Origin: Sarocladium kiliense
Taxonomy: Eukaryota > Ascomycota > Sordariomycetes > Hypocreales > Sarocladiaceae
DNA length: 64,000 bases
NCBI GenBank assembly: GCA_030734395.1
Contig: JAUZTG010000029.1
Span: forward strand, 3,038,001 to 3,102,000
Direction: 5' to 3'
Below, piece by piece: positions 12,486 to 24,289 of the stretch; position 1 is the first letter of the stretch, and every line of letters starts with the position of its first letter. The translations under genes were made by a program, and so were the position numbers. The notes under the pieces were generated by a model. It saw only the letters and a list, made by a program, of their open reading frames with translations, had not been told where the DNA came from and searched no databases.

Positions 12486-13082
12486 ATGTACTAGAATCGC
12501 CTCCGACGATCGAACCAAAAACTCGACGTTCCCTCTTGTTTTGTTCTATAAAGAACCCAGCAGGGATACACTCTTATGCGAACATGTTTCACGGTGTTTT
12601 GGTGGTTTTTGCGCAGCGGGCACAATGTCTCGCGCGCCTGTGGGCAGTCCGCAGATAGGAGTCTGTGAGCTTAGACTTAAAAAGAAAGCATTTGAACATA
12701 CTTTTGCCTGCCCCCCTCGTGGAGTGACATGTAACCTCACTGCTGCTCCCTGTTTCGGGCGCACCGCAATCCTCCGTTCGCGGGCCTGATTGTTCGGCAG
12801 GACAATAAGAACTTGTTGGCTGACCCGTAATTGCTCATCCCGTCACATCACTGAAAGTCCCTCGATCCCTTCCGTTCTTCTCTACCGCACTTTTCATTTG
12901 TGCATCACTTGCATGATTCCTTAGCACCTTGCTTGTGGCCCTCTTGGAGGTCGACCTGAATCACTTGCAAACGGTTGAGCCACAACCTCTCGACTTCGTC
13001 CTCCTGGAGGAAAAAACAATCTTCCCGATCGACTCCTTCTCATTTTAGACTCACAAAGCCAGTGAAGTCATCGCAACCGACA
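12486..13082. other. Intergenic: BiP 3' end and next promoter
   Basis: About 600 bp without coding signal. It includes the 3' untranslated region of BiP and a pyrimidine-rich promoter or leader from about 12840 for the gene that starts at 13083. Confidence 0.5.
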
Positions 13083-14822
13083 ATGCCTCGAACACGGAAA
13101 GCCCCTCCGCCACCAATTGACGAGCCGCCACCAGGGGAAGAGTTCCTCAAGTCTTTACAGAGCTTCTTTCGAGAGGCGATCGAGCTCAAAGCACCCGACT
13201 ATCCCAGCAAGACCGATTTCACACTGATGAACAGTGGTATCGTGACGTACCTTCAAGCATGCCAGCACAAGACCAGGGCGGCAGCACGGGCCGAGGCACC
13301 TGTCAAGCTGCCTGGGGGATTCGAGCCGCGAACCACAATTGGGCTGCCACCAAGAGAATTCGTCATGAATGAGAAATTGGGGGAAAAGCTCATGAAGTTG
13401 AAATGTGGTGAGCAGTTCGTTGGGGTTCTGCAGGCTGCGATCAACAAGGCACACGGGATAAAGACCCCACGAAAACGGAAGTCCGAGTGGCAGGAAGGCA
13501 ACGCCGTCGCGGCAAAGCGGCCAAAGGGGAGCATGGAGAATGCCTCGCATGAGGAGATCACACTACCTTGTGACTTTTTGCTATCAGTATTGGGCACGAA
13601 GGAAGCCAGGCGTGAACATGAAGCGAGTGCGGAAGAAAGGGCACATCATAAGACCAACGACCCTCAAGGAAGGTGCACAGGAATCGAAACAGTCGAGCAG
13701 CATGCTAGGAGGAATGATAAATGCGACTCAGTTACGGCGATTGAGGGCCCGTTGCAACAGCATGCGATTCAAGATCGATCCACAGCTGAAGTTGGAGGTG
13801 CTGAGACTGACGAAACCGTCACCACATCACAGCCAAGCACGAACACCCTGGCCTCGCTGGACGAGGTTAGGCCCAAAGATGGTCCCTGCGAAGATCGAGA
13901 CATCTTGGAGATGGAGAGCATGCCAGAGAGCTCTGAAGTATTGCGAAAGGCCATTGAGGCCGGCAACGGGAATGTGGCAAACGCCATGAAGTCTCCTCAA
14001 TCCCATGGAACCTCATCTCCTCAGCCAGGCAAGAATAACTACGACATCGGAGATCACAGTCAGCAGCACCTTGGGCGCTGGAAAACGTTGGAAAGCAGGG
14101 AAGACCGTCAACCATCTACTGCTGGGCAAATGGGCGGAAATACATCTCTTGGGACCTCTGGGTCGGAGAGTGGGCTTGAATCAGCCCTAGACGGAACAGG
14201 AATTGAGAAAGCCAAAGATAAGGAGAAGAGCGAGACGAAGCAACCGATTAAGCTGAAGCTTACTCATCGTGGCCATGCATCGACACCTTTCACACACAGT
14301 CTCATCATAGACCACTTGGCCTCGAAGGCTATGTCCATCTCGGCGGAGGTATAGGACACCTACCGCTCAACATTAACCGAAAGTCTGGAGTGCGTTGCTG
14401 GAGATCTCCGTGAAACCTGGTATAACCTCGAAGCATATATCCAAGCTTCTAAGCAGACTGCTATCCCAGCTCCTCTCTCGTTCGCTGCTCTCTACCCGAA
14501 GCTGGCGAAGCTCCCGACAGGGACATGGGCAATCTACCAAGAACAGATCGAAAGGCTTCATTACACGGGGAAGTTTCACGACATGAGCATTTCGCAACGG
14601 TTGCGCAGGATCTCGAAGATTTGTGTCGTGCCGGAGGAGGAGAGGGCGATGAGGGAGGGGAAATGGGAGAGGGTGAAGGCTGCAGCGGTAATTGCTGGGT
14701 TTTTGGCTGAGACAACGGGGCGAGAGGAGGTTTCGGAGGACGAGAGAAAAGTGGTAGATGGTTGGGTTTGGGAAAAGATGAGGGAGATTGACTTCCTGAG
14801 AGATACTGCGGAGAGCAGGTGA
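13083..14822 (+). CDS. Unknown nuclear-type protein, frame broken by TAG
   Basis: Not recognised. From the ATG at 13083 (MPRTRKAPPPP) the frame runs 423 codons to TAG at 14352-14354, then continues in the same frame for 155 sense codons to TGA at 14820-14822. The part after the TAG reads as well-formed protein (ETWYNLEAYIQ, KLPTGTWAIYQEQI), so I think it belongs to the same gene. A 108-bp intron at 14349-14456 would remove the stop and keep frame, but its donor GTATAG is poor. The first 140 residues look folded; the middle is polar and disordered, with the basic stretch KTPRKRKSEW and AAKRPKG suggesting nuclear location; the C-terminal part is helical and charged. A shorter product ending at 14354, or a decayed gene, are alternatives. 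Confidence 0.6.
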
Positions 14823-15619
14823 TGAGCTGGGTATACACCCTGTTCATTTGTTTTGCCTTTGCGTGGGTTGCATCTGCTCTTCGTCTGTCTCCAGTTGGAC
14901 ATCATTGTGGGAGCCATCTAGGAGCCTAAACATTCCACTTCAATGAACAATTGATTGCGCATCAAAGGCAACAAGTCCAAGTAGATCATGTAATTCGGAA
15001 AATTGAAATCAGTCCCGAGAGCCAACAGACTGCCGAAGGAAGAGCTTGTGCAGAGGCAGGTCTAGAACCACTATGGAACATCGAATCTTGCGATGAGGCT
15101 TGCCCTCTGAGATTCGGCAAAGGGCTCTCAAGTTTGCCTAGCAAGGATCCATGACCTGTATGTTTCCCACTCGCAGACCGCTATTCTCTCTGTGTCATAT
15201 TTGCCTTCTATTGACTCGAGGGCCCAGTGCAACATCTGCTTCGCTCCTGGTCGTTGGGTGCCCTGAGTCCTGGAGACAATGTACTTGTAAAATCGTGTGA
15301 ATAGTCCAACCAGCTTGCAACCTGATCCTGAGAACATCAAATATTGACAGGAGACCTCGAGACTGGCGCTATTGCATATATTGCCGTAGACGCGAAAGCT
15401 GGGTAAGGTATCCCGAGGACTAAATCACAGGTGCTGATCCAATGCCCTCTAATCGCAGTCCCTCTCGCCTCATCCATAGTTTTCAGAATATCCCACTGGT
15501 CCAACACCTCGGACTAACTATCATTATTGAGATTGTAGCTAATCACTCATCAATTTCTTTGAAGATGTCTCCCGCCAGTGCATCGATCCGCAGTCAGCCC
15601 GCTTGTCCCTAGTTTGGCC
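14823..15619. other. Intergenic, nothing recognised
   Basis: About 800 bp with no domain-bearing frame on either strand and no clear repeat. Confidence 0.4.
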
Positions 15620-15945
15620 ATGCTCCGGATTTGGGTTTTGCTAGGTCTGAGGATCGTCACTCACACAAGTGTAATCATCTTGACCTCTTATCATCAATCG
15701 AGCCAGGGTTCTATTTCTCCATGGGATTTCGTGATCAATTGCTTCGCCTATGTTGGACTTGCCATGGTAGGGCTGGGAGCGGCCGAGCATCATCTCCTCC
15801 TGTATAGGCGTTCAAGCGACTGGGCTTCCACTACGTCATATGCGCCATCTTTTACTGCTGCCGAACTATTGAATGCTAACCATCAAGCAGACCCCAAGAA
15901 AACTGCTGTCTATCTCTTGGCAACCGTTTTCCTAGCATATGCGGT
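15620..15945 (+). CDS. Possible membrane protein fragment
   Basis: From ATG 15620 (MLRIWVLLGL) about 108 residues with two or three hydrophobic segments, ending at a good donor, GTAAGT, after FLAYA. The layout of helix, short loop with VGLGAAEHH, then a final helix KTAVYLLATVFL faintly recalls the first half of SAT4/rhodopsin-type fungal proteins. No matching second half can be found downstream before 16685, so this is either a decayed fragment or chance. Confidence 0.22.
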
Positions 15946-16685
15946 AAGTAACGGCCGAAGTCGGGCAACTACAGCATCTGCCAGCCCCGCAGTCAAGATA
16001 AGGGACGCCTTCCCCAGACACCCAACGCCACACTAGATTCTCGCAGCGGCGGGTGAGAAATAAACTTAAATCTAAGACTAATCATTGAAGAAAGGGAAGT
16101 CAAGGCATTGGCCTTTGGGCACTCCTGCAATATGGAGGAAATACAAATAGCAGCTCTTCTATACGTATCTGTGCCACACAGACCAAAGCTGTATGCCAAT
16201 GTTGTGTCCTTGCACTCCTCTCGGGCTTCAAAACACAGGGTTGAGTCGTTCGGACAACTCCCATATTGCCAGTGGATATGATGCCCCTCCTAGTATCTCA
16301 AACTTCCAGACTAACAACCCCAATACAAGCACTAATGCACCTCATAGTCCATAATCCTGGAGCCTGCTCCTTCTTTGCCGGATCCATGTTTTCGCTGTTA
16401 TCTATGGGGCAACTGCCGGTACCGACTTGCCCTTCGGATAAGCAGGATCGGCTGCCCGACGCATGGAGCTGTGATTGATAGAAACGAGAACGTAGACGAT
16501 AACGCTGGTCATTGTCTCTCAATGTTTTACCTAATTGCTATAGAGTTGGAAGAGATCTAGGTAGAGCTGGACTGGGACTATGCACGTCGCCATGGCCTTC
16601 GACTACAACGAACACTATATAAGACGCCCTTGAGGACAGCCAGAGCTATCGGGGGAGGAAACAGACATCACTCAATTCGTCTACG
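15946..16685. other. Intergenic and LAAO promoter
   Basis: No supported gene. The last 70 bp is the core promoter of the L-amino acid oxidase gene, with a TATA element listed separately. Confidence 0.4.
16616..16622 (+). promoter_or_regulatory. TATA box of L-amino acid oxidase gene
   Basis: TATATAA lies 70 bp before the start codon at 16686, a normal spacing for filamentous fungi. Confidence 0.6.
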
Positions 16686-18798
16686 ATGAAGCTTCTCCCT
16701 ATTCTGCCTCTTCTGGGGTCTGCCCTCGCTAACCCATTGGCGAAACGTGCGGTTCACTTCGTGTCCCCAGGTGAAGTAAGCCCCGAAGCTGCCCACAACA
16801 TCGTTGTGGAGTACTTCGGCGACGTCGATGGTGAGCTTACAATCACCTATGGCCCGTGTCATGGACAAACATCTATACTGGATGCCCATCACAGCATTGG
16901 CGCAACTCATGTCGGCATCCACCCATTAGCAAAGCGACACCTTGAGCATGAGGCCAGACGTCCTACTAAGTTCGTCTGGGTGACTCCATCATCCATGTCC
17001 AATGGCTGTCTTCAGGCATTCATCGACGGCGAACTCATTGGCCAGTCTGAAGAGCTCGTTGTCACCAAGCGACGTGTCCGTCGCAGTGAAAAGAAGTCCT
17101 TTGCCGATGTTGCTGGGGACGATAGCATGTGGTTCAACGGCGTTGCTTATCTGCAGCAAAAGCAACCCGAAGAGAGCTTCGTGGCAGCGGCAAAGAGCAA
17201 GTCTTTTGCCATTCTAGGAGGAGGTATCTCTGGCCTGGCATCGTCCGTAAGTCTACGTGCAACCACGCTGCATAGTGAGGTACGCTGACCATTTGAAGCT
17301 CATGCTTGACTCGGTTGGCATTCACAACTGGAAGATCCTGGAGTCTTCTGATCGAGTTGGTGGCCGTATTAGAACGGCTTACCTGAATGGCACTTCTCCT
17401 GAAGATGGCCAGTACCACGAGCTTGGACCCATGCGATATCCGTTTCAGCTCACCGACCCGGAGACCAACGAGACCTTCCCAATCATGGATCAGCGGATGA
17501 TCTTCCAGCTTATTGACATCGTGAACGGGCTCAACGCTGGGAACGACACCCTTCAGGTCAAGCTCATCGAATGGATCCAGAGCTCACCCAACACCCCAAT
17601 TCAGTCATCCTTCCGGCGCCCGGACGGGACTTTCCTGAGCAAGACTGAGGTGGCTGAAAACCCCGACTACGCTGTAACTCCCGTATATAGCAACAAGACT
17701 GCTGCCGAGGAGGCCATCGCCGCCTTAGAGGAGTTCCAGGGGCTGACTCCGGAGCGTATCCGCCTTTTCGCCAGCAATATCTTTGCTGCATACAAAGCGT
17801 CAGTGGAGGAAGGCGCCTTTGACTACTCTGAAGTTTCATATCTTCGTCATGTCATCGGAACCGACCTCAACACCACCGACGAGGTGACACCTAGTCAGAA
17901 TTACTGGCCCATGTGGGAGTATGAGACTGTCTACTTCATGGCCAGCAAGTGGCTCACCATCGAAGGCGGCCTCAGCAGACTGCCCGCTGCTTTTGAGCCT
18001 TTGATCGATGGCAGGATCAAGTACGGCGCCAAGGTCAACGGGCTTCACTACAACCAGTGCAACAAAACTGTCTCCGTTAGCTGGAAGCCCACGGGCGCGG
18101 ACCCTTTCGACACCCCAGGAAGCATCGACAACTTCGACTATGTCCTGAATAGTGTGCCACTGAACTTGATGAAGTTCTGGGATCTGCCTCCCTACTCAAG
18201 TCTTCTGAAGCGCAGCATTGACCGGACACTGTTCGCAAATGCTTGCAAAGTCGCTCTCCAGTTTAAGACCCGGTTCTGGGAGCATCTCGAGCAGCCCATA
18301 TATGGCGGATGCACTCGCATTTCGAGCCCCCAGCTTGGTCAGGTGTGCTACCCATCCTGGCAGCTCAATGAGACGGGTCCCGGTACCATGCTCGCTTCGT
18401 ACCTGTCTGACTACGAAGCCACGGTCGCATGCGCCATGTCGGAACAGGAGCACATGGCCTACATCAAGAGAGCTCTGAGCCAGGTCCACGGTGCTGATGT
18501 CATCGACGAGAATTGGACCGGCAACTTCGCGCGCCAATGCTGGGAGAAGGATGAGCACCAGGCGGGTGCCTTCACAATGCAGATCTTCGGACAGCAGCAT
18601 CTTTACCTCCCCGCCTTCTACCAGACCGAGTTCAACACCGTCTTCATCGGCGAGGCAGCGACCTTCACGCATACCTGGACCTTCAGTGCCTTGGAGGCTG
18701 CCGCGAGAGGAACGGTCCAGTTGCTGCTGGATATGGGTCTGGTGGATGAGGCCAAGCAGCTGACCAACACCTGGATGGCGCGTTGGATCGAGGTTTAG
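16686..18798 (+). CDS. Secreted FAD-dependent L-amino acid oxidase
   Basis: Flavin amine oxidase that deaminates L-amino acids outside the cell, releasing keto acid, ammonia and hydrogen peroxide. It can serve nitrogen supply or antagonism. Model: exons 16686-17246 and 17299-18798; 686 aa, normal for the long fungal type. A signal peptide (MKLLPILPLLGSALANP) is followed by a dibasic LAKR site, suggesting a propeptide. The FAD dinucleotide-binding motif ILGGGISGLASS ends exactly at the exon 1 junction, and exon 2 carries DRVGGRIRTAY. The C-terminal FAD-contact region is FIGEAATFTHTWTFSALEAA. Several NxS/T sites fit secretion. The assignment to L-amino acid rather than polyamine substrate rests on overall resemblance. 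Confidence 0.9.
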
Positions 18799-19105
18799 CT
18801 CTTGACATCTCGTCATTGATGAGAATGCCGTGTATGTCAATAAAAGCGTGTCGAGACTTGCTTACACCCATGCTCTCTTGTCCTTGGAGCGACTGATTGC
18901 CTCGTAAGATTGGTCGTAATATGGAGACTGATCACGTGAACACGCGCAAGTCCAGTTAGTTGTAGAGGAGCATAGACGCGAAACGCGCGACAGAGACAAT
19001 GACGACATTGATTCACGCATCAGCCCTATCAGCCACTTTCCTTTGTCTGTGCGTGCTGCTGTGATATCACTTGTTCACGATCCGAAACTCACAGAAATCG
19101 ACGCA
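18799..19105. other. Intergenic spacer
   Basis: About 300 bp holding the oxidase 3' end and the promoter of the DUF2461 gene. Nothing distinctive seen. Confidence 0.4.
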
Positions 19106-20554
19106 ATGCCTGCTGCGAAGAGATCTGCAGATGCTATGGCAGAGCCTCGCCGTCGGTCAGGCCGATTATCGAGCACGCCGAAGAAGAGCAACTACTTTGA
19201 AGACCCAGAAACAGATTCGGAAGAGGATAACCTGCCCCCCAAGAAGCGCGGTCGACCCTCGAAAAGAGCATCGCTAGTCGCACAAGAGTCTGAGGAACAG
19301 TATGATGAGGAAAATGAGACGGAAGATGTCAAAGTTGAAGAGGAAGAAGAAGAACGGCCGAGAAAACGCGGACGACCCCCCAAGAAGACGAAATTAGTGA
19401 AGAAAGAATCCGAAGATCAATACGAGGATGACGAAGAGGAGGAAGAAGACGACGATTTCGACGAAGAGCGAGACGAGGATGCTCCAATGAGGAAGAAGAT
19501 TATCCCGCTGGAACAGATGCGCGACACTGGCGGTATTGACTACGAAGACTACAAAATCCACAAGAATACCCTCCTTTTCTTGAAGGACCTCAAAGCAAAC
19601 AATCGGCGGCCTTGGTTGAAGTGTGAGTGCCCACGACTTGATGTTGCTCTTCGCGACGCCGAGGCTGACAACATCATAGCGCATGACGGCGAGTATCGAC
19701 GGGCGTTGCAGGATTGGAACAGTTTCGTTGAAACTACTACGCAGAAGATTACTGAAATTGACGAGACGGTACCCGAACTGCCGGTCAAGGATATCATCTT
19801 TCGCATACACAGGGATATTCGCTTCAGCAAGGACCCGACACCGTATAAGGTAGGCTCGTAATGTTCTCTGTCGTTAGACGGCTTCCACTCACATTGCTTG
19901 CAGCCACACTTTTCCGCGGCTTGGTCTCGTACTGGCCGCAAAGGCCCATACGCATGTTACTACATCCACTGCGAACCTGGGTCGTCTTTCATCGGCGGCG
20001 GCTTATGGTGTCCTGAAGCGTCGCATCTTCGCAAGCTGCGGCGGAGCATCGACCGACATCCCGACGATTGGCGAGCTATGCTGGAAGACGCGCAGTTCCG
20101 CAGATTATTTCTTGAGCAGGGAAAGAAGATGAAAGCGCTTGGTGTTGTCGACGCGTTCTGCGAGAAGAACAGCAGTAATGCCCTGAAAAAGAAGCCTATG
20201 GTACGTACATGACGAACGACCTACAGCCCGTCGAAATCGAAGGCTGACAGCATAATAGGGATACGAAGCAACACACCCGGACATCAAGTTGCTACGGCTA
20301 CGAAACTTTACTGTCGGACAGAAGCTTGACGACGCGATATTTTGTAAAGACGATGTTCATGAGCAACTAGAGCCCCTGATAACCGCTCTCCGAGGATTCG
20401 TCAGTGCACCTACCGATTCTACGGCTGGCCGAGCTTGAGCTGACGTGTATGTTTTCAGGTGACTTTCTTGAATAGGATTGTCATGCCAGACCCTGGCGAA
20501 GAGGATGAGAGTGATGATGACGAGGACGAGAACGAGGACGAGAACGAGGACTAG
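19106..20554 (+). CDS. DUF2461/TIGR02453 family protein with AT-hooks
   Basis: Conserved protein family of unknown biochemical role found in bacteria and fungi; the fungal forms have an added charged N terminus. Model: exons 19106-19622, 19680-19849, 19904-20200, 20259-20399, 20459-20554; 406 aa. Residues 1-150 are acidic and basic with two AT-hook cores (KKRGRPSKR, RKRGRPPKK), pointing to DNA contact in the nucleus. The core domain from about 155 has LLFLKDLKANN, DIIFRIHRDIRFSKD, TPYKPHFSAA and WCPEA, all diagnostic. The C terminus is an acidic tail from short GAC/GAG repeats. Intron 1 (57 bp) is in frame and stop-free. The last intron starts with the weaker donor GTCAGT, but FLNRIVMPDPG after it is family-typical. 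Confidence 0.88.
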
Positions 20555-21465
20555 GCGGGCGAGGTAAGCCATGGCCTACCACCATTCGTCCGGGCATAGT
20601 TGAGTAGATGCAGCAGAGGCAGGTATCGAACCACGGGATTTCTCTCTGGATAAGTCCAAGAAGCGTATAATGAAGCAACGTTCCGCTCTTTCCTAGGCCG
20701 ACCAGAATCAACGGTGTACCTGGAGCTCGGAATTGCCGAGACTGTTGTTCACCCAAGGACTCATCCGCGTGAAACACCAACGAATCCTTCAGCGGACTGT
20801 AAAAGGTCTGAGAAATGGCCTTGATGACGCTTTTCTCTTTTTCCTTTTGCTTTACCAGGGACATGCAGGCGTCCCAACGTCATGTGTCTTCGTTGTGTAG
20901 TCAGCCAAGCCTGGAAGCGATGAATGCGAGATCCCGCGAAGTGGGCTCCTAGGGTCCAAGATTACGACTTGAAGTCTCTTGACGTCAAATACGATATACA
21001 TCGAAAAAAAAAAAGAAGAGGAGGATCTTCGTTACAGGATTCGAGATGTTCACGCAGCCCAGCGCCAGAATGAGGGATCCGATCCTGCGCAGCAACCCCA
21101 AGGGGGGTTCCGTAATGGGCTTTTCTCCCTCTCGCTGAGTACCGATGTCTCAGCTGCGCCTGGTTTCCCTGCCTAGCCATGTGGATCAACGACGCAGAGT
21201 TAACTTCATGCCATCGAGATGTGTTCTTCGTCCTGGGGAAAATACCAGGAGTTCGTACGGCACGCATTCACTGCGCCTGGAGGAGGTCAAGAGACTTCGA
21301 TGATTGGTTGATCTCACATATAAAAGCAGCACTTCTGCATCTTTAGCCTCGTCTTCTTCTTGACCAAGATACTCAACAAACAAGCAAATCATAAACCCTC
21401 ATCTCACACGACAGATTCAACCTAAAGTAATCTCTTCGGCACTGCAGACCCAGTCAACTTACAAG
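20555..21465. other. Intergenic, promoter of small secreted gene
   Basis: About 900 bp without a supported gene. A short A run at 21004-21014 and the TATA element at 21319 are the only landmarks. The A-rich leader after about 21370 fits a well expressed gene. Confidence 0.45.
21319..21326 (+). promoter_or_regulatory. TATA box of small secreted protein gene
   Basis: TATAAAAG, 147 bp before the start codon at 21466, followed by an A- and C-rich leader. Confidence 0.55.
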
Positions 21466-22060
21466 ATGAAGTTCACGATTCCTTTCATATTCGGCCTTGC
21501 CACTGCCGCAGCGGTTGCACGGTAAGCATTCCACCCTGTGATATTCTACTTGCTCGAAGATGCTAACGCGAGGCAAACAGTCGCCAGAATGAGGTCGACG
21601 TTGACCAACTGTGAAGAGACATCAAGAATGGCTTTCCAGCATTATGTGTGGAATGGTCATTACCTATACCGAGTCTCCCAGCCTTGGGTCAATCATTAAA
21701 GGTGACTTCGACATCGACTCAAGTACGTTTAAGTTTACCCAAGGTTATTCCCTCTACCATGCAGAAACTAATTGGAACTTTGTCACAGGCGGTGCTCTGG
21801 TCAGCATCTACGACCGCGACTGTAAGCGAACGGGCGTCAAAGCGCTGGAGCCACAAAATCCCGGATGGAAGGCCGAATTTGATGTTGATGGCGGTGACTT
21901 CTCCGTGGAAACTCACTGCTTTGCTGCGGGCTGCCTCTCGAACGACAAGAACATTCGGGCGCCTCAGATCACACTTGGTGACTGGGCTGCTGAGAATGGT
22001 GTTCTCTGGGAGTGCGAAAAGGATCAAAGCTACATCCAAGGTCTTGATGCCCTTCATTAG
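21466..22060 (+). CDS. Small secreted four-cysteine protein, effector-like
   Basis: Not recognised as a family. My model: exons 21466-21521, 21581-21610, 21682-21722, 21789-22060, giving 132 aa. Exon 1 encodes a clean signal peptide (MKFTIPFIFGLATAAAVA), and the mature part has four cysteines (in DRDCKR, ETHCF, AAGCL, LWECE), enough for two disulfides. The junctions keep phase. Introns 1 and 3 have good donors (GTAAGC, GTACGT); intron 2 has the weaker donor GTGAAG but is needed to avoid a TGA at 21611-21613. If intron 2 is wrong, the gene would be frameshifted. Intron 3 is 66 bp and in frame. It converges with the GH12 gene. Size, signal peptide and cysteine content fit fungal effector-like proteins; function is unknown. 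Confidence 0.5.
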
Positions 22061-22540
22061 GTGGCTTGCAAGTTCCAGTGCAAGGATGTCAACTTGGACC
22101 AGTGATTTCTTGGACAGGGAACGAGACGGGATCTGTGCAGCTTCGCTCTCAAACCAAAGGGGTTGACGATGATGGATGGAGGTAGATTGATGGCGTTAGA
22201 TTTTCTTCGAGTCTGTCAAAGCAATATACGCATATACCTTCTGGATACCATCTAGGGATTTTGCCTTTCGCGCGGTTGGGGGTGCATATTCCGTCTCTTT
22301 GGCCCATAATCGCAAACCTACCTCTGGCCCGATTCTGGGATGTCTTCGTTGGAGTCACGCAACCGTGAAATTTGGCTTCAGAAGACCGACAGAAACCATG
22401 TAGGCGGCTTCTGATCCGGGTCAGCTAACTGTGATCAGGTGAAGCGTCTACAGAATAAGGCAAACCCGGTGTTAGCTAAGTGGGATTCGACATTTGATAT
22501 GTTTATTTCATCATGTACAATTTTGCACAACAACCCTGTT
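22061..22540. other. Convergent 3' spacer
   Basis: About 480 bp between the 3' ends of two converging genes. No coding or repeat signal seen. Confidence 0.45.
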
Positions 22541-23508
22541 TCAGACCAGCACATCTGCTTGGAATTTAGGAACGTCAAAGTGTGCAGGGCCTCCAGTGAA
22601 CGCTTCAGTGCCAAAGTTGTAGACTTTTGGATTACTTTGGTCAGCGGCAGATTCCAACAGAAAGGAGATATTAGAATATAGAGAGATCTTGGCTGTTTAG
22701 CACTTACTGAGCATATATTGGCTGCTGGCGGGATAGTCGTAGTTGTCGGAGAGAAAGTCGAAAAAGTCCATGACATCGGCGGTGAAGGAGTGTACTGCGC
22801 CTGCAGCTGGCAGAAAGCTGTAGACACGCATATCGCCATTCCACCCGGTGTAAAGATCCCAGGAGTAACCAGCAACCGTCACTGTTTCAACTGGGTCTCC
22901 GGTTGGGGATTCGGTGATGGGCCAAATGCCTCCATACAGATCCAGCCTAAGTCACGCGGTCAGTATAGGCATCCTTGCCAGGACTCAATAGCAATTCGAA
23001 CGACAGAGATAGGTCATTATGTAATTCCGAAATAGGCTTCTTACCAAATCATGAGCTCGTATTCTCCACTGTAGTTCGGGTGCTCAGGATCTGGGTCCGT
23101 AAAAATGTCATAGGCAACATTGGCGCGAATGTCCGTAGTGTTGTATGACCACTGCACCGTCGTTGGCAACCCTTTGATGTCACTGACCTTTGGTCTTGTG
23201 AACAGTCGGTTTGCGTAAATGTAGCTCTTTACATTGTTCGGATTGCCTTCCCAGGTCCAGTCAGAGCTTATAGAAACGCCACTGCCCACTGGCCCATTGT
23301 AGTAGGTGCATTGCGAGCCACCAGATGCGTCGTCCATGCCCCAGAGATTGTTGAGGATCTCATAGCCGTTGTCAGAGTACCAAGCATATTGAGTACAGAG
23401 AGAGGCGACTGGCTGAGCTCGAGTAGCTTGGATCTGCTTCGTAGGCGTGCCAAATCTGCTCGCTGCAACGGCTGAGACAATGCTGGTGAGCACAAAAGTG
23501 AAGTGCAT
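22541..23508 (-). CDS. GH12 endoglucanase/xyloglucanase, secreted
   Basis: Glycoside hydrolase family 12, retaining enzymes that cut beta-1,4-glucan or xyloglucan in plant walls. Model, leftwards: exons 23045-23508, 22708-22946, 22541-22623; 261 aa, near the usual 240-250. Signal peptide MHFTFVLTSIVSAVAA. The catalytic nucleophile region is GEYELMIW at the end of exon 1 and the acid/base region is FGTEAFTGG in exon 3; both glutamates are present. WSYNTTDIRANVAYDIFT is typical of the family. The last intron (84 bp) has its acceptor at AAAAG, chosen because it restores the family C terminus. It is transcribed towards the small secreted gene. Which substrate it prefers cannot be told from sequence alone. 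Confidence 0.93.
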
Positions 23509-24289
23509 CTTGCCGAGAAATGAATTGTAGCAATGAGTACAGGAGATAGAAAGGACGTCGATCGATGTAGAAATGTGTCTTGCATTGAGTCTTTAAATGT
23601 CCCTGTCTTAGTCCAGGAACACGCGTTCACAGCAAGCGCGGTAGATAGCTCGTCCTAGCATTCCAGTGTGGCTATCACCAGTAAGTCGCCTCAATCTTCG
23701 CATCATCAACGCTCGGAGCCTGCCCCCCTGACATGCCGAGATACGTTGTTAAAAACCCCGCAAGGAAACCTCAACTGGTCTATAAAATCGGCCCGGCAAA
23801 CTTGCATGATGGCCTCTCAGATTCGAGTAATCTGGCTTACCGTGGTTGGCCGCCGCACCAAGCTCGTTCGAGCAATATGGGCTCGGAGCACCACAAGCCG
23901 GCATTGGCAGAACGTAGCATTGTACCTATAAGCGCACATGACAAGCACCGAGAATTGGTATTGACAGGCTAACATCAATTCTTTAGGCTAGCGATCTCAT
24001 GCAATACGCAAATCTTTCCCAGCTTTGCTTGTTGAAGGCAAACCAAGGAATAGCCGGAGGCGAGGCGTCCGGCGCACGATGTAGATCGTTTCAAAGCACG
24101 GAAGCTGCACGGGGCTGGGTGAGCATGAGAACTAAGTGCATGTTAAAGATCCGGTTCCCATGGAGCACATTCGGGCTTTCCCTTTTTTCTCACGAAGGGT
24201 TCGTCGTCAGGCGCCAGAGAGCCCGTGAAATAAAAATCGGATACAGATACAAGAAGCGAAAGTGTGAAAGCCGTACTTCATTACTTCAT
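23509..24289. other. Intergenic, GH12 promoter side
   Basis: About 780 bp, with the GH12 promoter at the left. Open frames here have no recognisable features. Confidence 0.45.

Noticed and set aside
15946..16560. Continuation of a SAT4-like gene after the 15620 fragment
   Set aside because: No later helices or conserved motifs of the family could be found in any frame, with or without introns.
20600..20720. B-box-like GGTTCGATACC on the minus strand
   Set aside because: The flanking bases do not pair into a T stem and there is no A box; not a tRNA gene.
20481..20864. Minus-strand 127-codon frame overlapping the end of the DUF2461 gene
   Set aside because: Its 3' part is the complement of the acidic repeat tail of that gene, the rest has no features.
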